A stretch of 5,438 bases of DNA. Source: Leucothrix mucor (GTDB lineage: Bacteria; Pseudomonadota; Gammaproteobacteria; Thiotrichales; Thiotrichaceae). The DNA lies in assembly GCA_015662325.1 (NCBI GenBank), contig DQUJ01000037.1, positions 1 to 5,438 on the forward strand, read 5' to 3'. Each line of letters opens with the position of its first letter. Within the stretch, counting starts at the first letter, position 1. The notes under the pieces were generated by a model. It was not told where the DNA came from. It did no database searches and saw only the letters and a list, made by a program, of their open reading frames with translations. The position numbers and the translations under genes were made by a program. Below are positions 1 through 5,438 of this stretch, in pieces.

Positions 1-150
1 GAGCCTGATTAAGTCGATTAAATTTTAGCGCAGAAAAAGCTGTCGCTATTTTTCACGAAGTGAGCTGGAATGGTTGCTCCCTTGTAGCGATCTTCGTGGA
101 AAATATCGGCAGTTTTAGCAAGTTGAAAATAAATGAACTTGATCAGGCTC
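1..150. repeat. Imperfect long inverted repeat upstream of ileS
   Basis: Two arms of about 60 bases (1-60 and 92-150) are imperfect reverse complements around a 31-base centre. The outer ends match 13 of 14 (GAGCCTGATTAAGT at 1-14 against the complement of 137-150). The inner segments match 18 of 21 (40-60 against the complement of 92-112, ending in CACGAAG). The middle of the arms matches only about half. Inside the centre, GAGC (62-65) can pair with GCTC (76-79). As RNA it would fold into a long hairpin ending about 65 bases before the ileS start. It has no adjoining U-tract, so it is not a standard terminator. It may be a dispersed palindromic element (REP/ERIC/MITE-like) or a structured leader. 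The left arm begins exactly at the window edge, so the element may extend further left. The pairing is read directly from the sequence; the nature of the element is inference. Confidence 0.7.
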
Positions 151-214
151 TCCTTTAGGGGGCTGCGAAAGCATGTTATTCTCTCCGCTTTAAGAATATA
201 ACTAGAGAAACACC

Positions 215-3079
215 GTGAGTGATAACGCAAACGACAACACAGTCGACTACAAGAAAACACTAAACCTGCCATCCACTAGCTTTCCTATGAAAGGAAACCT
301 TGCTAATCGCGAACCTGCGATGTTAAAAGAATGGATAAAAGCTGATCTTTACGGTCAGTTGCGTAAAAATTCAGCAGGGCGTGAGAAATACATACTGCAC
401 GATGGGCCTCCGTTTGCGAATGGTCAGTTACACCTTGGTCATGCAGTTAATAAAATCCTCAAAGATATTATTTTAAAAAGCAAAACATTATCAGGCTTTG
501 ATACGCCTTATATACCGGGCTGGGATTGTCACGGTTTACCGATTGAAGCAATTGTTGAAAAGAAAGTCGGCAAAGTTGGGCAAAAAGTGGATGCTACCAA
601 GTTCCGTGAATTGTGCCGAGAATACGCGGGTAAACAAGTCGAAATTCAAAAAGAAGGCTTTATCCGTATGGGCGTTTTGGGCGAATGGGATAAGCCTTAC
701 CTAACGATGGACTATAAAACAGAAGCCGATATTGTTCGGTCATTTGGAAAAATCATTGAAAAAGGGCACTTAGAGAAAGGTCAAAAGCCTGTTAATTGGT
801 GTTTAGATTGTGGATCATCCTTAGCAGAAGCTGAAGTTGAATACGAAGACAAAACCTCTGATTCTATCGACGTTAAATATTTAGCGATTGACCAAAGCGC
901 GATTACTGCAAAATTCAGTGCATCAAATGTTGATGATATTCATTTAGTCATCTGGACAACAACGCCATGGACATTACCAGCCAGTATGGCGGTGACGTTA
1001 AATGAAGATTTTAACTACCTGCTTATTAAAACAGAAAAGGGCGCGCTAGTTTTAGAAGAGACTTTGCACGAAGCCGCATTAGAACGTTATGGGCTAAAAA
1101 ACCAAGCGCTACTTGGGTCTTGTAAAGGTGCTGACCTTGAAGGTTTAATGCTAAAACATCCTTTTTATGATCGTGAGCTTCCCATTATTTTAGGCGAGCA
1201 TGTAACAGCAGAAGGCGGCACAGGTGCAGTGCATACAGCGGCCGCACACGGTACGGACGATTACATCGTTGCTAAAAAATACGATTTAGAAGTCATTAAT
1301 CCACTTGGCAATGATGGTCACTTCTTTGAAGATGTTGGACTCGTCGGCGGACAATTTGTTTACGGTGGTAATAAAACCGTACTGGCAGAAATTGCTGAAA
1401 ATGGAAGCCTACTTTGCCAACAAAAAATCCGCCATAGTTACCCGCATTGTTGGAGACATAAAACGCCGATTATTTTCCGTGCAACGCCACAGTGGTTTAT
1501 CAGCATGGAAAAGAAAGGACTTCGCCAAGATGCGCTTAAAGGCATTGATGACGTTAAATGGGTTCCTGACTGGGGAAGAAGTCGCCTGCATAAAATGATT
1601 GAAGGTCGTCCCGATTGGTGTGTTTCACGCCAGCGATACTGGGGCGTACCCATTACGTTATTTGTGCATAAAGAAACCGAAGAACTTCACCCCAACACAC
1701 TGGAATTAATAGAAAATATTGCCAAAGGTATGGAAGGCGAAGGCATCGAATATTGGCATCGCATGAGTATTGAAGACCTTATTGGTGATGATGCAAAAGA
1801 TTATTACAAGACAACCGATACGATTGATGTTTGGTTCGATTCTGGTACAACACATTTCTCCGTATTAGATCGCCGTGAAAACTTACACTCACCTGCTGAC
1901 CTTTATTTAGAAGGTTCGGACCAGCATCGTGGCTGGTTCCATTCGTCATTACTGACATCCATTGCGATGCATGGCAAACCGCCTTACAAGAATGTGTTAA
2001 CACATGGTTTTGTGGTGGATGCAAAAGGCAAGAAAATGTCGAAATCTATCGGCAATGTTATCTACCCCGATAAAGTAATGAAGAACTTGGGCGCAGATAT
2101 ATTACGCCTGTGGGTTTCATCATCGGATTACACACGTGAAATTACAGTATCTGATGAAATCTTAAAACGTGCCGCCGATGCGTATCGACGCATCCGAAAT
2201 ACGGCGCGTTATTTGCTCTCAAATACCAATGATTTCAACCCAGAAACTGATTTAGTTGCACCTGATAAAATGCTACCGCTGGATCGTTGGGCCGTGGCAC
2301 AAGCGGCGCAATCGCAAGCTAAAATCATCCAAGCCTATGATGAAATGCAATTTCATATTGTCCATCAAGAATTGCTAAAATTCTGCTCAATTGATATGGG
2401 CAGTTTGTATTTGGATATTACTAAGGATCGCCAATACACGATGCCAGCAAAATCATTGGCGCGGCGTTCGGCGCAAACAGCGGCGTATCATATTTTACAA
2501 GCATTGGTGCGTTGGATGGCTCCCATACTCAGTTTCACCAGTGAAGAAATTTGGAATTCGATTTATCAAGAGCAGGCGAAGCCCGTCGATTATGTTCTGC
2601 TAACAGAGTGGTATGACCAGTTGTTTGAATTAAGTGATAATGAAGCGTTGAGCGAATCAGACTGGGCAAATATTTTTGCAGTTCGTATTTCTGTTAGTAA
2701 GCAATTGGAGCTTCTACGTAAAGATGCGGGCATTGGCTCATCCTTAAATGCAGATGTAACCGTTTATGCTTCGGGCGAAATGCTCGCCGCCTTAAATAAA
2801 CTGGGTGATGAATTACGCTTTGTGCTGATCACCTCTGGCGCAAAAGTAGAAGAAGCGACGACACAACCCGATGAAACACTCGTTGCCGAAGGCGAAGGCG
2901 TAGACAATGTTTGGTTAGCGGTAACCGCGTCTAACGCAGAAAAATGTGTACGTTGCTGGCATCATCAAGCCAGTGTTGGCAGTAATAACGAACACCCTGA
3001 ACTGTGTGATCGCTGTGTGACCAACGTAACCGCAATTTTGGGTTCGGTAGCCGATGGAGAGGTGCGCCACTATGCTTAA
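215..3079 (+). CDS. ileS: Isoleucyl-tRNA synthetase (class I, bacterial type with C-terminal zinc site)
   Basis: Cytoplasmic enzyme that charges tRNA-Ile with isoleucine using ATP and hydrolyses mischarged Val-tRNA-Ile. It has 954 residues against about 938 in E. coli, and they are collinear throughout. The Rossmann-fold signature HLGH is at residues 73-76, GWDCHG at 102-107, the CP1 editing-domain threonine stretch WTTTPWTLP at 247-255, the editing motif with H340 and D349 at 336-350, DVWFDSG at 538-544, the aminoacyl-adenylate region YLEGSDQHRGW at 564-574 and KMSKS at 607-611. An anticodon-binding domain follows, then a zinc site of four cysteines (C911, C914, C931, C934). The start is GTG: an in-frame TAG lies at 203-205, no other start codon intervenes, and the first in-frame ATG (M25) would cut into the conserved N-terminus (DYKKTLNLP). 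The ribosome binding site is weak (AGAG, 204-207). The editing motif reads HTAAAHGTDDY where HTAPGHGPDDY is usual. The last 8 bases overlap lspA. Confidence 0.98.
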   Translation: MSDNANDNTVDYKKTLNLPSTSFPMKGNLANREPAMLKEWIKADLYGQLRKNSAGREKYILHDGPPFANGQLHLGHAVNKILKDIILKSKTLSGFDTPYIPGWDCHGLPIEAIVEKKVGKVGQKVDATKFRELCREYAGKQVEIQKEGFIRMGVLGEWDKPYLTMDYKTEADIVRSFGKIIEKGHLEKGQKPVNWCLDCGSSLAEAEVEYEDKTSDSIDVKYLAIDQSAITAKFSASNVDDIHLVIWTTTPWTLPASMAVTLNEDFNYLLIKTEKGALVLEETLHEAALERYGLKNQALLGSCKGADLEGLMLKHPFYDRELPIILGEHVTAEGGTGAVHTAAAHGTDDYIVAKKYDLEVINPLGNDGHFFEDVGLVGGQFVYGGNKTVLAEIAENGSLLCQQKIRHSYPHCWRHKTPIIFRATPQWFISMEKKGLRQDALKGIDDVKWVPDWGRSRLHKMIEGRPDWCVSRQRYWGVPITLFVHKETEELHPNTLELIENIAKGMEGEGIEYWHRMSIEDLIGDDAKDYYKTTDTIDVWFDSGTTHFSVLDRRENLHSPADLYLEGSDQHRGWFHSSLLTSIAMHGKPPYKNVLTHGFVVDAKGKKMSKSIGNVIYPDKVMKNLGADILRLWVSSSDYTREITVSDEILKRAADAYRRIRNTARYLLSNTNDFNPETDLVAPDKMLPLDRWAVAQAAQSQAKIIQAYDEMQFHIVHQELLKFCSIDMGSLYLDITKDRQYTMPAKSLARRSAQTAAYHILQALVRWMAPILSFTSEEIWNSIYQEQAKPVDYVLLTEWYDQLFELSDNEALSESDWANIFAVRISVSKQLELLRKDAGIGSSLNADVTVYASGEMLAALNKLGDELRFVLITSGAKVEEATTQPDETLVAEGEGVDNVWLAVTASNAEKCVRCWHHQASVGSNNEHPELCDRCVTNVTAILGSVADGEVRHYA
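3056..3062 (+). promoter_or_regulatory. Shine-Dalgarno for lspA, inside the ileS end
   Basis: GGAGAGG lies nine bases before the ATG at 3072. It is a strong ribosome binding site placed within the last codons of ileS. It selects 3072 as the lspA start over the in-frame ATG at 3054, which precedes it. Placement inside the upstream gene suggests translational coupling of the two genes. Confidence 0.75.
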
Positions 3080-3599
3080 ATGGTTATGGGTGACTATTCT
3101 GGTTATTTTCTTCGACCAATTAACCAAATGGATGGCAGAAGCCAACCTTGAGCTAGGCGAGATAATTCCAACCGTTATTCCACATTTCAACTGGAGCTTA
3201 GCCTATAACACGGGCGCTGCGTTTGGCATGTTAAGCGACGCGGGTGGCTGGCAACGTTGGTTTTTTGCGATTCTCGCGATTGTAATCAGCATATCCATTG
3301 TTATTTGGATTACTAAACTAAAAGACGATGAAACATGGACGGCAGTTGCGTTAACATTGGTTCTAGGTGGTGCATTGGGCAATTTAATTGATCGTGTACT
3401 TCACGGAAAAGTGATTGATTTTATCGACTTTTATTTAGATTGGGATGTGTTTTTCTTAAGCAAATGGTCCGATGGTTTCTCGCATTTTGCTACATTTAAT
3501 ATTGCCGATATTGCGATTACACTGGGTGCGGCTGTTTTAGTCATCATGAGTTTATTTCATAAAGAAGAAGACGAACCTCAAAAAACTAGAACGTTATAA
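3072..3599 (+). CDS. lspA: Lipoprotein signal peptidase (signal peptidase II)
   Basis: Inner-membrane aspartyl protease that removes the signal peptide of diacylglyceryl-modified prolipoproteins just before the lipobox cysteine. From the ATG at 3072 it has 175 residues (E. coli 164). Four membrane segments are visible at about 4-20, 63-82, 90-106 and 143-162. Family motifs are DQLTKW (15-20), YNTGAAFG (45-52), GGWQRWFFA (58-66), GGALGNLIDR (99-108), VIDFIDFY (114-121) and FATFNIAD (139-146). By comparison with E. coli D123 and D141, the catalytic pair is D116 and D146. These are 30 residues apart instead of 18, because extra residues (roughly 122-136, including FFLSKWSDG) sit in the periplasmic loop between them. 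The C-terminus is short and charged. The start is set by the strong GGAGAGG site, and the gene overlaps ileS by 8 bases, so it is probably the second gene of the transcript. No fkpB follows. Identity is secure. Confidence 0.97.
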   Translation: MLKWLWVTILVIFFDQLTKWMAEANLELGEIIPTVIPHFNWSLAYNTGAAFGMLSDAGGWQRWFFAILAIVISISIVIWITKLKDDETWTAVALTLVLGGALGNLIDRVLHGKVIDFIDFYLDWDVFFLSKWSDGFSHFATFNIADIAITLGAAVLVIMSLFHKEEDEPQKTRTL

Positions 3600-3613
3600 G
3601 TAGAACCCACAAT

Positions 3614-3625
3614 AATTAGCTAATT
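3614..3625. repeat. 12-bp perfect palindrome after lspA
   Basis: AATTAGCTAATT is a perfect palindrome 14 bases after the lspA stop. There is no GC-rich stem or U-tract, so it does not read as a terminator. The surrounding 229-bp spacer (3600-3828) is very AT-rich and holds no gene that I can support. A second AT-only inverted pair, AATTATTT (3638-3645) and AAATAATT (3660-3667), lies just downstream. In AT-rich DNA such short matches may be chance. Confidence 0.35.
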
Positions 3626-3702
3626 TACTAGGGGATAAATTATTTACAAAATTAATCTAAAATAATTCATACACATCCATTCGTCAGATAAGTGACTGCT
3701 TT

Positions 3703-3711
3703 TGCTACAAT
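3703..3711 (+). promoter_or_regulatory. Possible extended -10 promoter for the lipoprotein gene
   Basis: TGCTACAAT combines a TGN extension with a -10 hexamer TACAAT that matches the sigma-70 consensus at 5 of 6. No good -35 hexamer lies 16-18 bases upstream, as is common for extended -10 promoters. The upstream DNA is AT-rich. Transcription would start near 3718, giving a leader of about 110 bases. This is a motif match only, without other support. Confidence 0.4.
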
Positions 3712-3772
3712 TCGTCGTGTACTTGTAGACACAAAAATTAGATCGTTTAATATACACCCCGTTAGTAAAAAT

Positions 3773-3796
3773 GAACTGTTTTCCCAAAAGCGGTTC
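3773..3796 (+). other. Small leader hairpin before the lipoprotein gene
   Basis: GAACTG (3773-3778) followed by TTTT pairs with AAAA and CGGTTC (3791-3796) across a CCC loop. There is one bulged G at 3790 and one G-U pair. The hairpin ends 32 bases before the ATG. It has no U-tract after it, so termination is unlikely. It could be a leader structure or a protein-binding dyad, or it could be chance. Confidence 0.3.
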
Positions 3797-3828
3797 GAAT
3801 AATAAAAATATAACGGAAAAAACCCCCA

Positions 3829-4875
3829 ATGAAATCACAAACCCTGATAGGGCTTGCGACGATAACTATTAGTTTATCTGCTTGCAGCCAACAAAGACCT
3901 ACTCCTGTACATTCAGGCAGTACCTCAAAATCTTATTATGTAAATAACACACATAAGGCGACTAATAATCCGGCCTCCCAACGTGTTGTTTATAGACCTG
4001 CGGCTACTAGAGCACAGCATCGGCCTGCGCCTCGTCGAGTACAACCTCGTGCGCAACAACGTCCGCCTGCTGAAAGAGTCGTGCGTCATACGCCTGTTCG
4101 TCGGCCCGTGCAAAGAGCACCTGTAAGAAAAGCTAATATGGCGGCACAGGTTAATCAAAAAGAATTATATTCTATTGGTGATAAAATCTTCCAAAACGAA
4201 AGTGGTGGGCGTATTGATCAACTGGTTCATTGGAATAAGCGTGAAGATTTCGCAGCCATGGGTATTGGACATTTCACATGGTATCCAGCAGGTCGTCGCC
4301 AACGTTTTGGTAACACCTTCCCTGGATTGCTTGATTACCTTCAGCAGAATGGCGTTAAGCTACCGCACTGGGTACAACGTGCACGCTTTGAAGGCGCCCC
4401 TTGGCGATCACGTAGTGAATTGATGGCAGCTAAAAATACGCCTCAGGTGCGTGAATTTGCACAGTTGCTTTATAATACGCGTCATTTACAAGCACAATAC
4501 ATTATGAATCGTGCGATGCGTGCAATGCCACGTTTAGTTAAGAAGACTCCCTCACACCTACGTAGCCAAGTGGCTAATAACTTAAATGCGGTGGCAAATA
4601 CACCTGGCGGTCGTTATGTGTTGATTGATTACGTTAACTTTAAAGGTGAAGGCTTAAACCGTCACGGCGGTTATAAAGGTCACAACTGGGGTTTATTGCA
4701 AGTGTTAGAAGAAATGCGCCCAGCTCGCCCTGGTCAACAAGCATTGAATGAATTTGCAGATGCGGCAATGCGTGTTTTAGAGCGTCGTGTTAGAAATTCG
4801 AACCCTGCTCGTAACGAAAGAAAATGGTTAGCTGGCTGGAGAAATAGAACGAATACGTATCGTTCACCGATCTAA
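3829..4875 (+). CDS. Predicted outer-membrane lipoprotein with Arg/Pro-rich linker and conserved uncharacterised domain
   Basis: The function is not known to me. The 348-residue product starts with a lipoprotein signal peptide: K2, a hydrophobic stretch 5-16, and lipobox L16-S17-A18-C19. Ser follows the cysteine, so by the usual +2 rule it should be sorted to the outer membrane rather than retained in the inner membrane. Residues 20-50 are polar. Residues 51-101 form a basic linker with 14 Arg and 9 Pro in about 50 residues and a single acidic residue. From about 110 to the end there is a compact domain with FQNESGG (121-127), FAAMGIGHFTWYP (141-153), LIDYVNFKGEG (265-275), WGLLQVLEEM (287-296) and a Trp/Arg-rich tail. 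It resembles, from memory, a conserved family of uncharacterised bacterial proteins. E124 followed by GIGH at 145-148 recalls T4-type lysozymes, so peptidoglycan binding or cleavage is a guess. The ribosome binding site is weak (GGA at 3815-3817). The gene has its own candidate promoter and terminator and sits next to lspA, whose product would mature it. Confidence 0.88.
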   Translation: MKSQTLIGLATITISLSACSQQRPTPVHSGSTSKSYYVNNTHKATNNPASQRVVYRPAATRAQHRPAPRRVQPRAQQRPPAERVVRHTPVRRPVQRAPVRKANMAAQVNQKELYSIGDKIFQNESGGRIDQLVHWNKREDFAAMGIGHFTWYPAGRRQRFGNTFPGLLDYLQQNGVKLPHWVQRARFEGAPWRSRSELMAAKNTPQVREFAQLLYNTRHLQAQYIMNRAMRAMPRLVKKTPSHLRSQVANNLNAVANTPGGRYVLIDYVNFKGEGLNRHGGYKGHNWGLLQVLEEMRPARPGQQALNEFADAAMRVLERRVRNSNPARNERKWLAGWRNRTNTYRSPI

Positions 4876-4900
4876 ATAGCTAACTTAAAAGTAGCTCAAT

Positions 4901-4930
4901 AAAAAGCCCTGAATTAATCAGGGCTTTTTT
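4901..4930. terminator. Bidirectional intrinsic terminator
   Basis: AAAAAGCCCTGA (4901-4912) and TCAGGGCTTTTT (4918-4929) form a perfect 12-bp stem with a 5-base loop (ATTAA). The stem is GC-rich in the middle. It has a T-run on the right for plus-strand transcripts and an A-run on the left that gives a U-tract for minus-strand transcripts. It lies 25 bases after the lipoprotein stop and 22 bases beyond the ppiC stop. It can therefore end both convergent genes. Confidence 0.93.
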
Positions 4931-4952
4931 ATGTCAGAAATAACTGTGCCAG

Positions 4953-5234
4953 TTAATCTGTACGGCTAGTGACTTCTAACAAGTGATAACCAAACTGTGT
5001 TTTCACTGGACCTTGTACTGTATTAAGCGGTGCGCTAAATACCACTTTATCAAATTCTGGCACCATTTGACCGGGACCAAATGAACCAAGGTCTCCACCA
5101 CTAGCACTTGAAGGACAGCTAGAATTCTTTTTTGCAACGTCTGCAAAGTTAGCGCCACCTTCGATTTCTTTTTTCAATGCTTCACATTGCTCTTCTGTGG
5201 GTACTAATAAATGTCTTGCGTTTGCTTGTGCCAT
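4953..5234 (-). CDS. ppiC: Parvulin-type peptidyl-prolyl cis-trans isomerase
   Basis: Small cytoplasmic isomerase of X-Pro bonds, a helper in protein folding. The product is 93 residues, the same size as E. coli PpiC (parvulin 10), and consists of the rotamase domain alone. There is no signal peptide or membrane segment, unlike SurA or PpiD. Conserved features are ARHLLV (6-11) with active-site H8, NSSCPS (37-42) with C40, GGDLGSF (46-52), GQMVPEFDKVVFS (55-67) with M57 and F61, and TQFGYHLLEV (79-88) with H84. The ATG is preceded by AGGA (plus-strand 5242-5245) at a spacing of 7 bases, supporting this start. It is convergent with the lipoprotein gene and shares its terminator. It lies about 100 bases downstream of rpiA in the same direction, with possible promoters of its own in the gap. 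Confidence 0.96.
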   Translation of the reverse strand: MAQANARHLLVPTEEQCEALKKEIEGGANFADVAKKNSSCPSSASGGDLGSFGPGQMVPEFDKVVFSAPLNTVQGPVKTQFGYHLLEVTSRTD

Positions 5235-5256
5235 GTTATTTTCCTAATGTTTATTT

Positions 5257-5286
5257 ATAATAATGAGAACGGGTTTGATCTCTCAA
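5257..5286 (-). promoter_or_regulatory. Possible sigma-70 promoter for ppiC
   Basis: On the minus strand, TTGAGA (5286-5281) and TATTAT (5262-5257) each match consensus at 5 of 6 and are 18 bases apart. Transcription would start near 5250, a few bases before the AGGA ribosome site. A second, weaker pair further upstream, TTGAAT-16-TATATT, overlaps the inverted repeat at 5287-5316. These are motif matches only, in AT-rich DNA. Confidence 0.4.
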
Positions 5287-5316
5287 TGTAAATTTAATAT
5301 AAAGACTAAATTTACA
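5287..5316. repeat. Perfect 10-bp inverted repeat between rpiA and ppiC
   Basis: TGTAAATTTA (5287-5296) and TAAATTTACA (5307-5316) are exact reverse complements separated by 10 bases. Each arm contains TAAATTTA, itself an 8-bp palindrome, so the two copies also form a direct repeat 18 bases apart, close to two helical turns. The stem has only two G-C pairs and no U-tract, so a terminator for rpiA is unlikely. A dimeric repressor site at the ppiC promoter is a reasonable inference. The repeat itself is certain. Confidence 0.6.
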
Positions 5317-5338
5317 AATTCAAGCTAAGCTACAGTCC

Positions 5339-5438
5339 TTATGTAATAACCTTAGCACCATCTGGCGTACCTAGAATCAACACATCTGCTGGGCGACGTG
5401 CAAATAGTCCAATCGTTACAACACCTGCCAATTTATTA
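5339..5438 (-). CDS. rpiA: Ribose-5-phosphate isomerase A, C-terminal end only
   Basis: Enzyme of the non-oxidative pentose phosphate pathway that interconverts ribose 5-phosphate and ribulose 5-phosphate in the cytoplasm. Only the last 32 codons and the stop are in the window; the gene runs off the right edge. The tail matches the RpiA C-terminus: [15 protein letters not shown] followed by [13 protein letters not shown], compared with GVVTxGLFANRGADV and LIGTPDGVK in E. coli RpiA. It reads toward ppiC, and the stop is 104 bases before the ppiC start codon. I see no intrinsic terminator after it. The short length limits what else can be said, but the motif match is distinctive. Confidence 0.9.
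   Translation of the reverse strand, partial: NKLAGVVTIGLFARRPADVLILGTPDGAKVIT

Noticed and set aside
2..28. Possible last codons of ribF (SLIKSIKF then TAG)
   Set aside because: ribF often precedes ileS, but eight residues are too few to identify. They fall in the outer palindrome arm, which explains the sequence equally well.
173..202. Possible ileS promoter with TATAAC at 197-202
   Set aside because: The -10 is good, but the best -35 (ATGTTA at 173-178) matches only 3 of 6. Transcription would start within the ribosome site.
18..272. Minus-strand open frame of 84 codons across the palindrome and the ileS start
   Set aside because: It begins inside ileS on the opposite strand, lies mostly within the inverted repeat, lacks a clear ribosome site and resembles no family I know. 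It is best explained as a shadow of the palindrome.
3054..3071. Earlier in-frame ATG for lspA at 3054
   Set aside because: It lies upstream of the strong GGAGAGG site, would add MERCAT before the usual N-terminus and has no good ribosome site of its own. The start at 3072 is preferred.
3644..3838. Minus-strand open frame of 64 codons in the lspA-lipoprotein spacer
   Set aside because: It overlaps the start of the lipoprotein gene, lies in AT-rich non-coding DNA and has no recognisable motif or ribosome site.
3925..4158. Minus-strand open frame of 77 codons opposite the Arg-rich linker
   Set aside because: It is antisense to a repetitive Arg/Pro coding stretch, which tends to lack stops on the other strand. 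Its product has no family resemblance.

Overview
The window looks like a chromosomal segment from a moderately AT-rich gammaproteobacterium. IleS, LspA, PpiC and the RpiA tail all align best, from memory, with their E. coli-type homologues. A marine or methylotrophic Thiotrichales/Oceanospirillales-like host is possible, but the sequence does not fix the genus. It holds four complete genes and one partial gene.

Left part (1-3599): an imperfect palindrome of about 150 bp (1-150) sits just upstream of ileS. Then come ileS (isoleucyl-tRNA synthetase, GTG start) and lspA (lipoprotein signal peptidase). These two overlap by 8 bases, and the lspA ribosome binding site lies inside the end of ileS, so they should be co-transcribed and translationally coupled. 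In many gammaproteobacteria this cluster runs ribF-ileS-lspA-fkpB-ispH. Here the run ends at lspA, and fkpB and ispH do not follow.

Middle (3600-4929): a 229-bp AT-rich intergenic region carries a possible extended -10 promoter and a small leader hairpin. It leads into a 348-residue predicted lipoprotein of unassigned function. This protein has a lipobox, a strikingly Arg/Pro-rich linker, and a C-terminal domain of about 240 residues with a Glu...GIGH pattern reminiscent of lysozyme-fold enzymes. A strong hairpin with U-tracts on both sides follows and can terminate this gene and the convergent ppiC.

Right part, minus strand (4953-5438): rpiA (3' end only) is followed, after about 100 bp, by ppiC, a small cytoplasmic parvulin-type prolyl isomerase. 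The spacer holds a perfect 10-bp inverted repeat built from two TAAATTTA palindromes and possible ppiC promoters.

Functionally, LspA is the enzyme that would process the lipoprotein encoded next door. The other genes are unlinked housekeeping functions. The most interesting items are the lipoprotein's possible peptidoglycan-active domain, the 12-residue insertion between the catalytic aspartates of LspA, the altered editing motif of IleS, and the large palindrome upstream of ileS.
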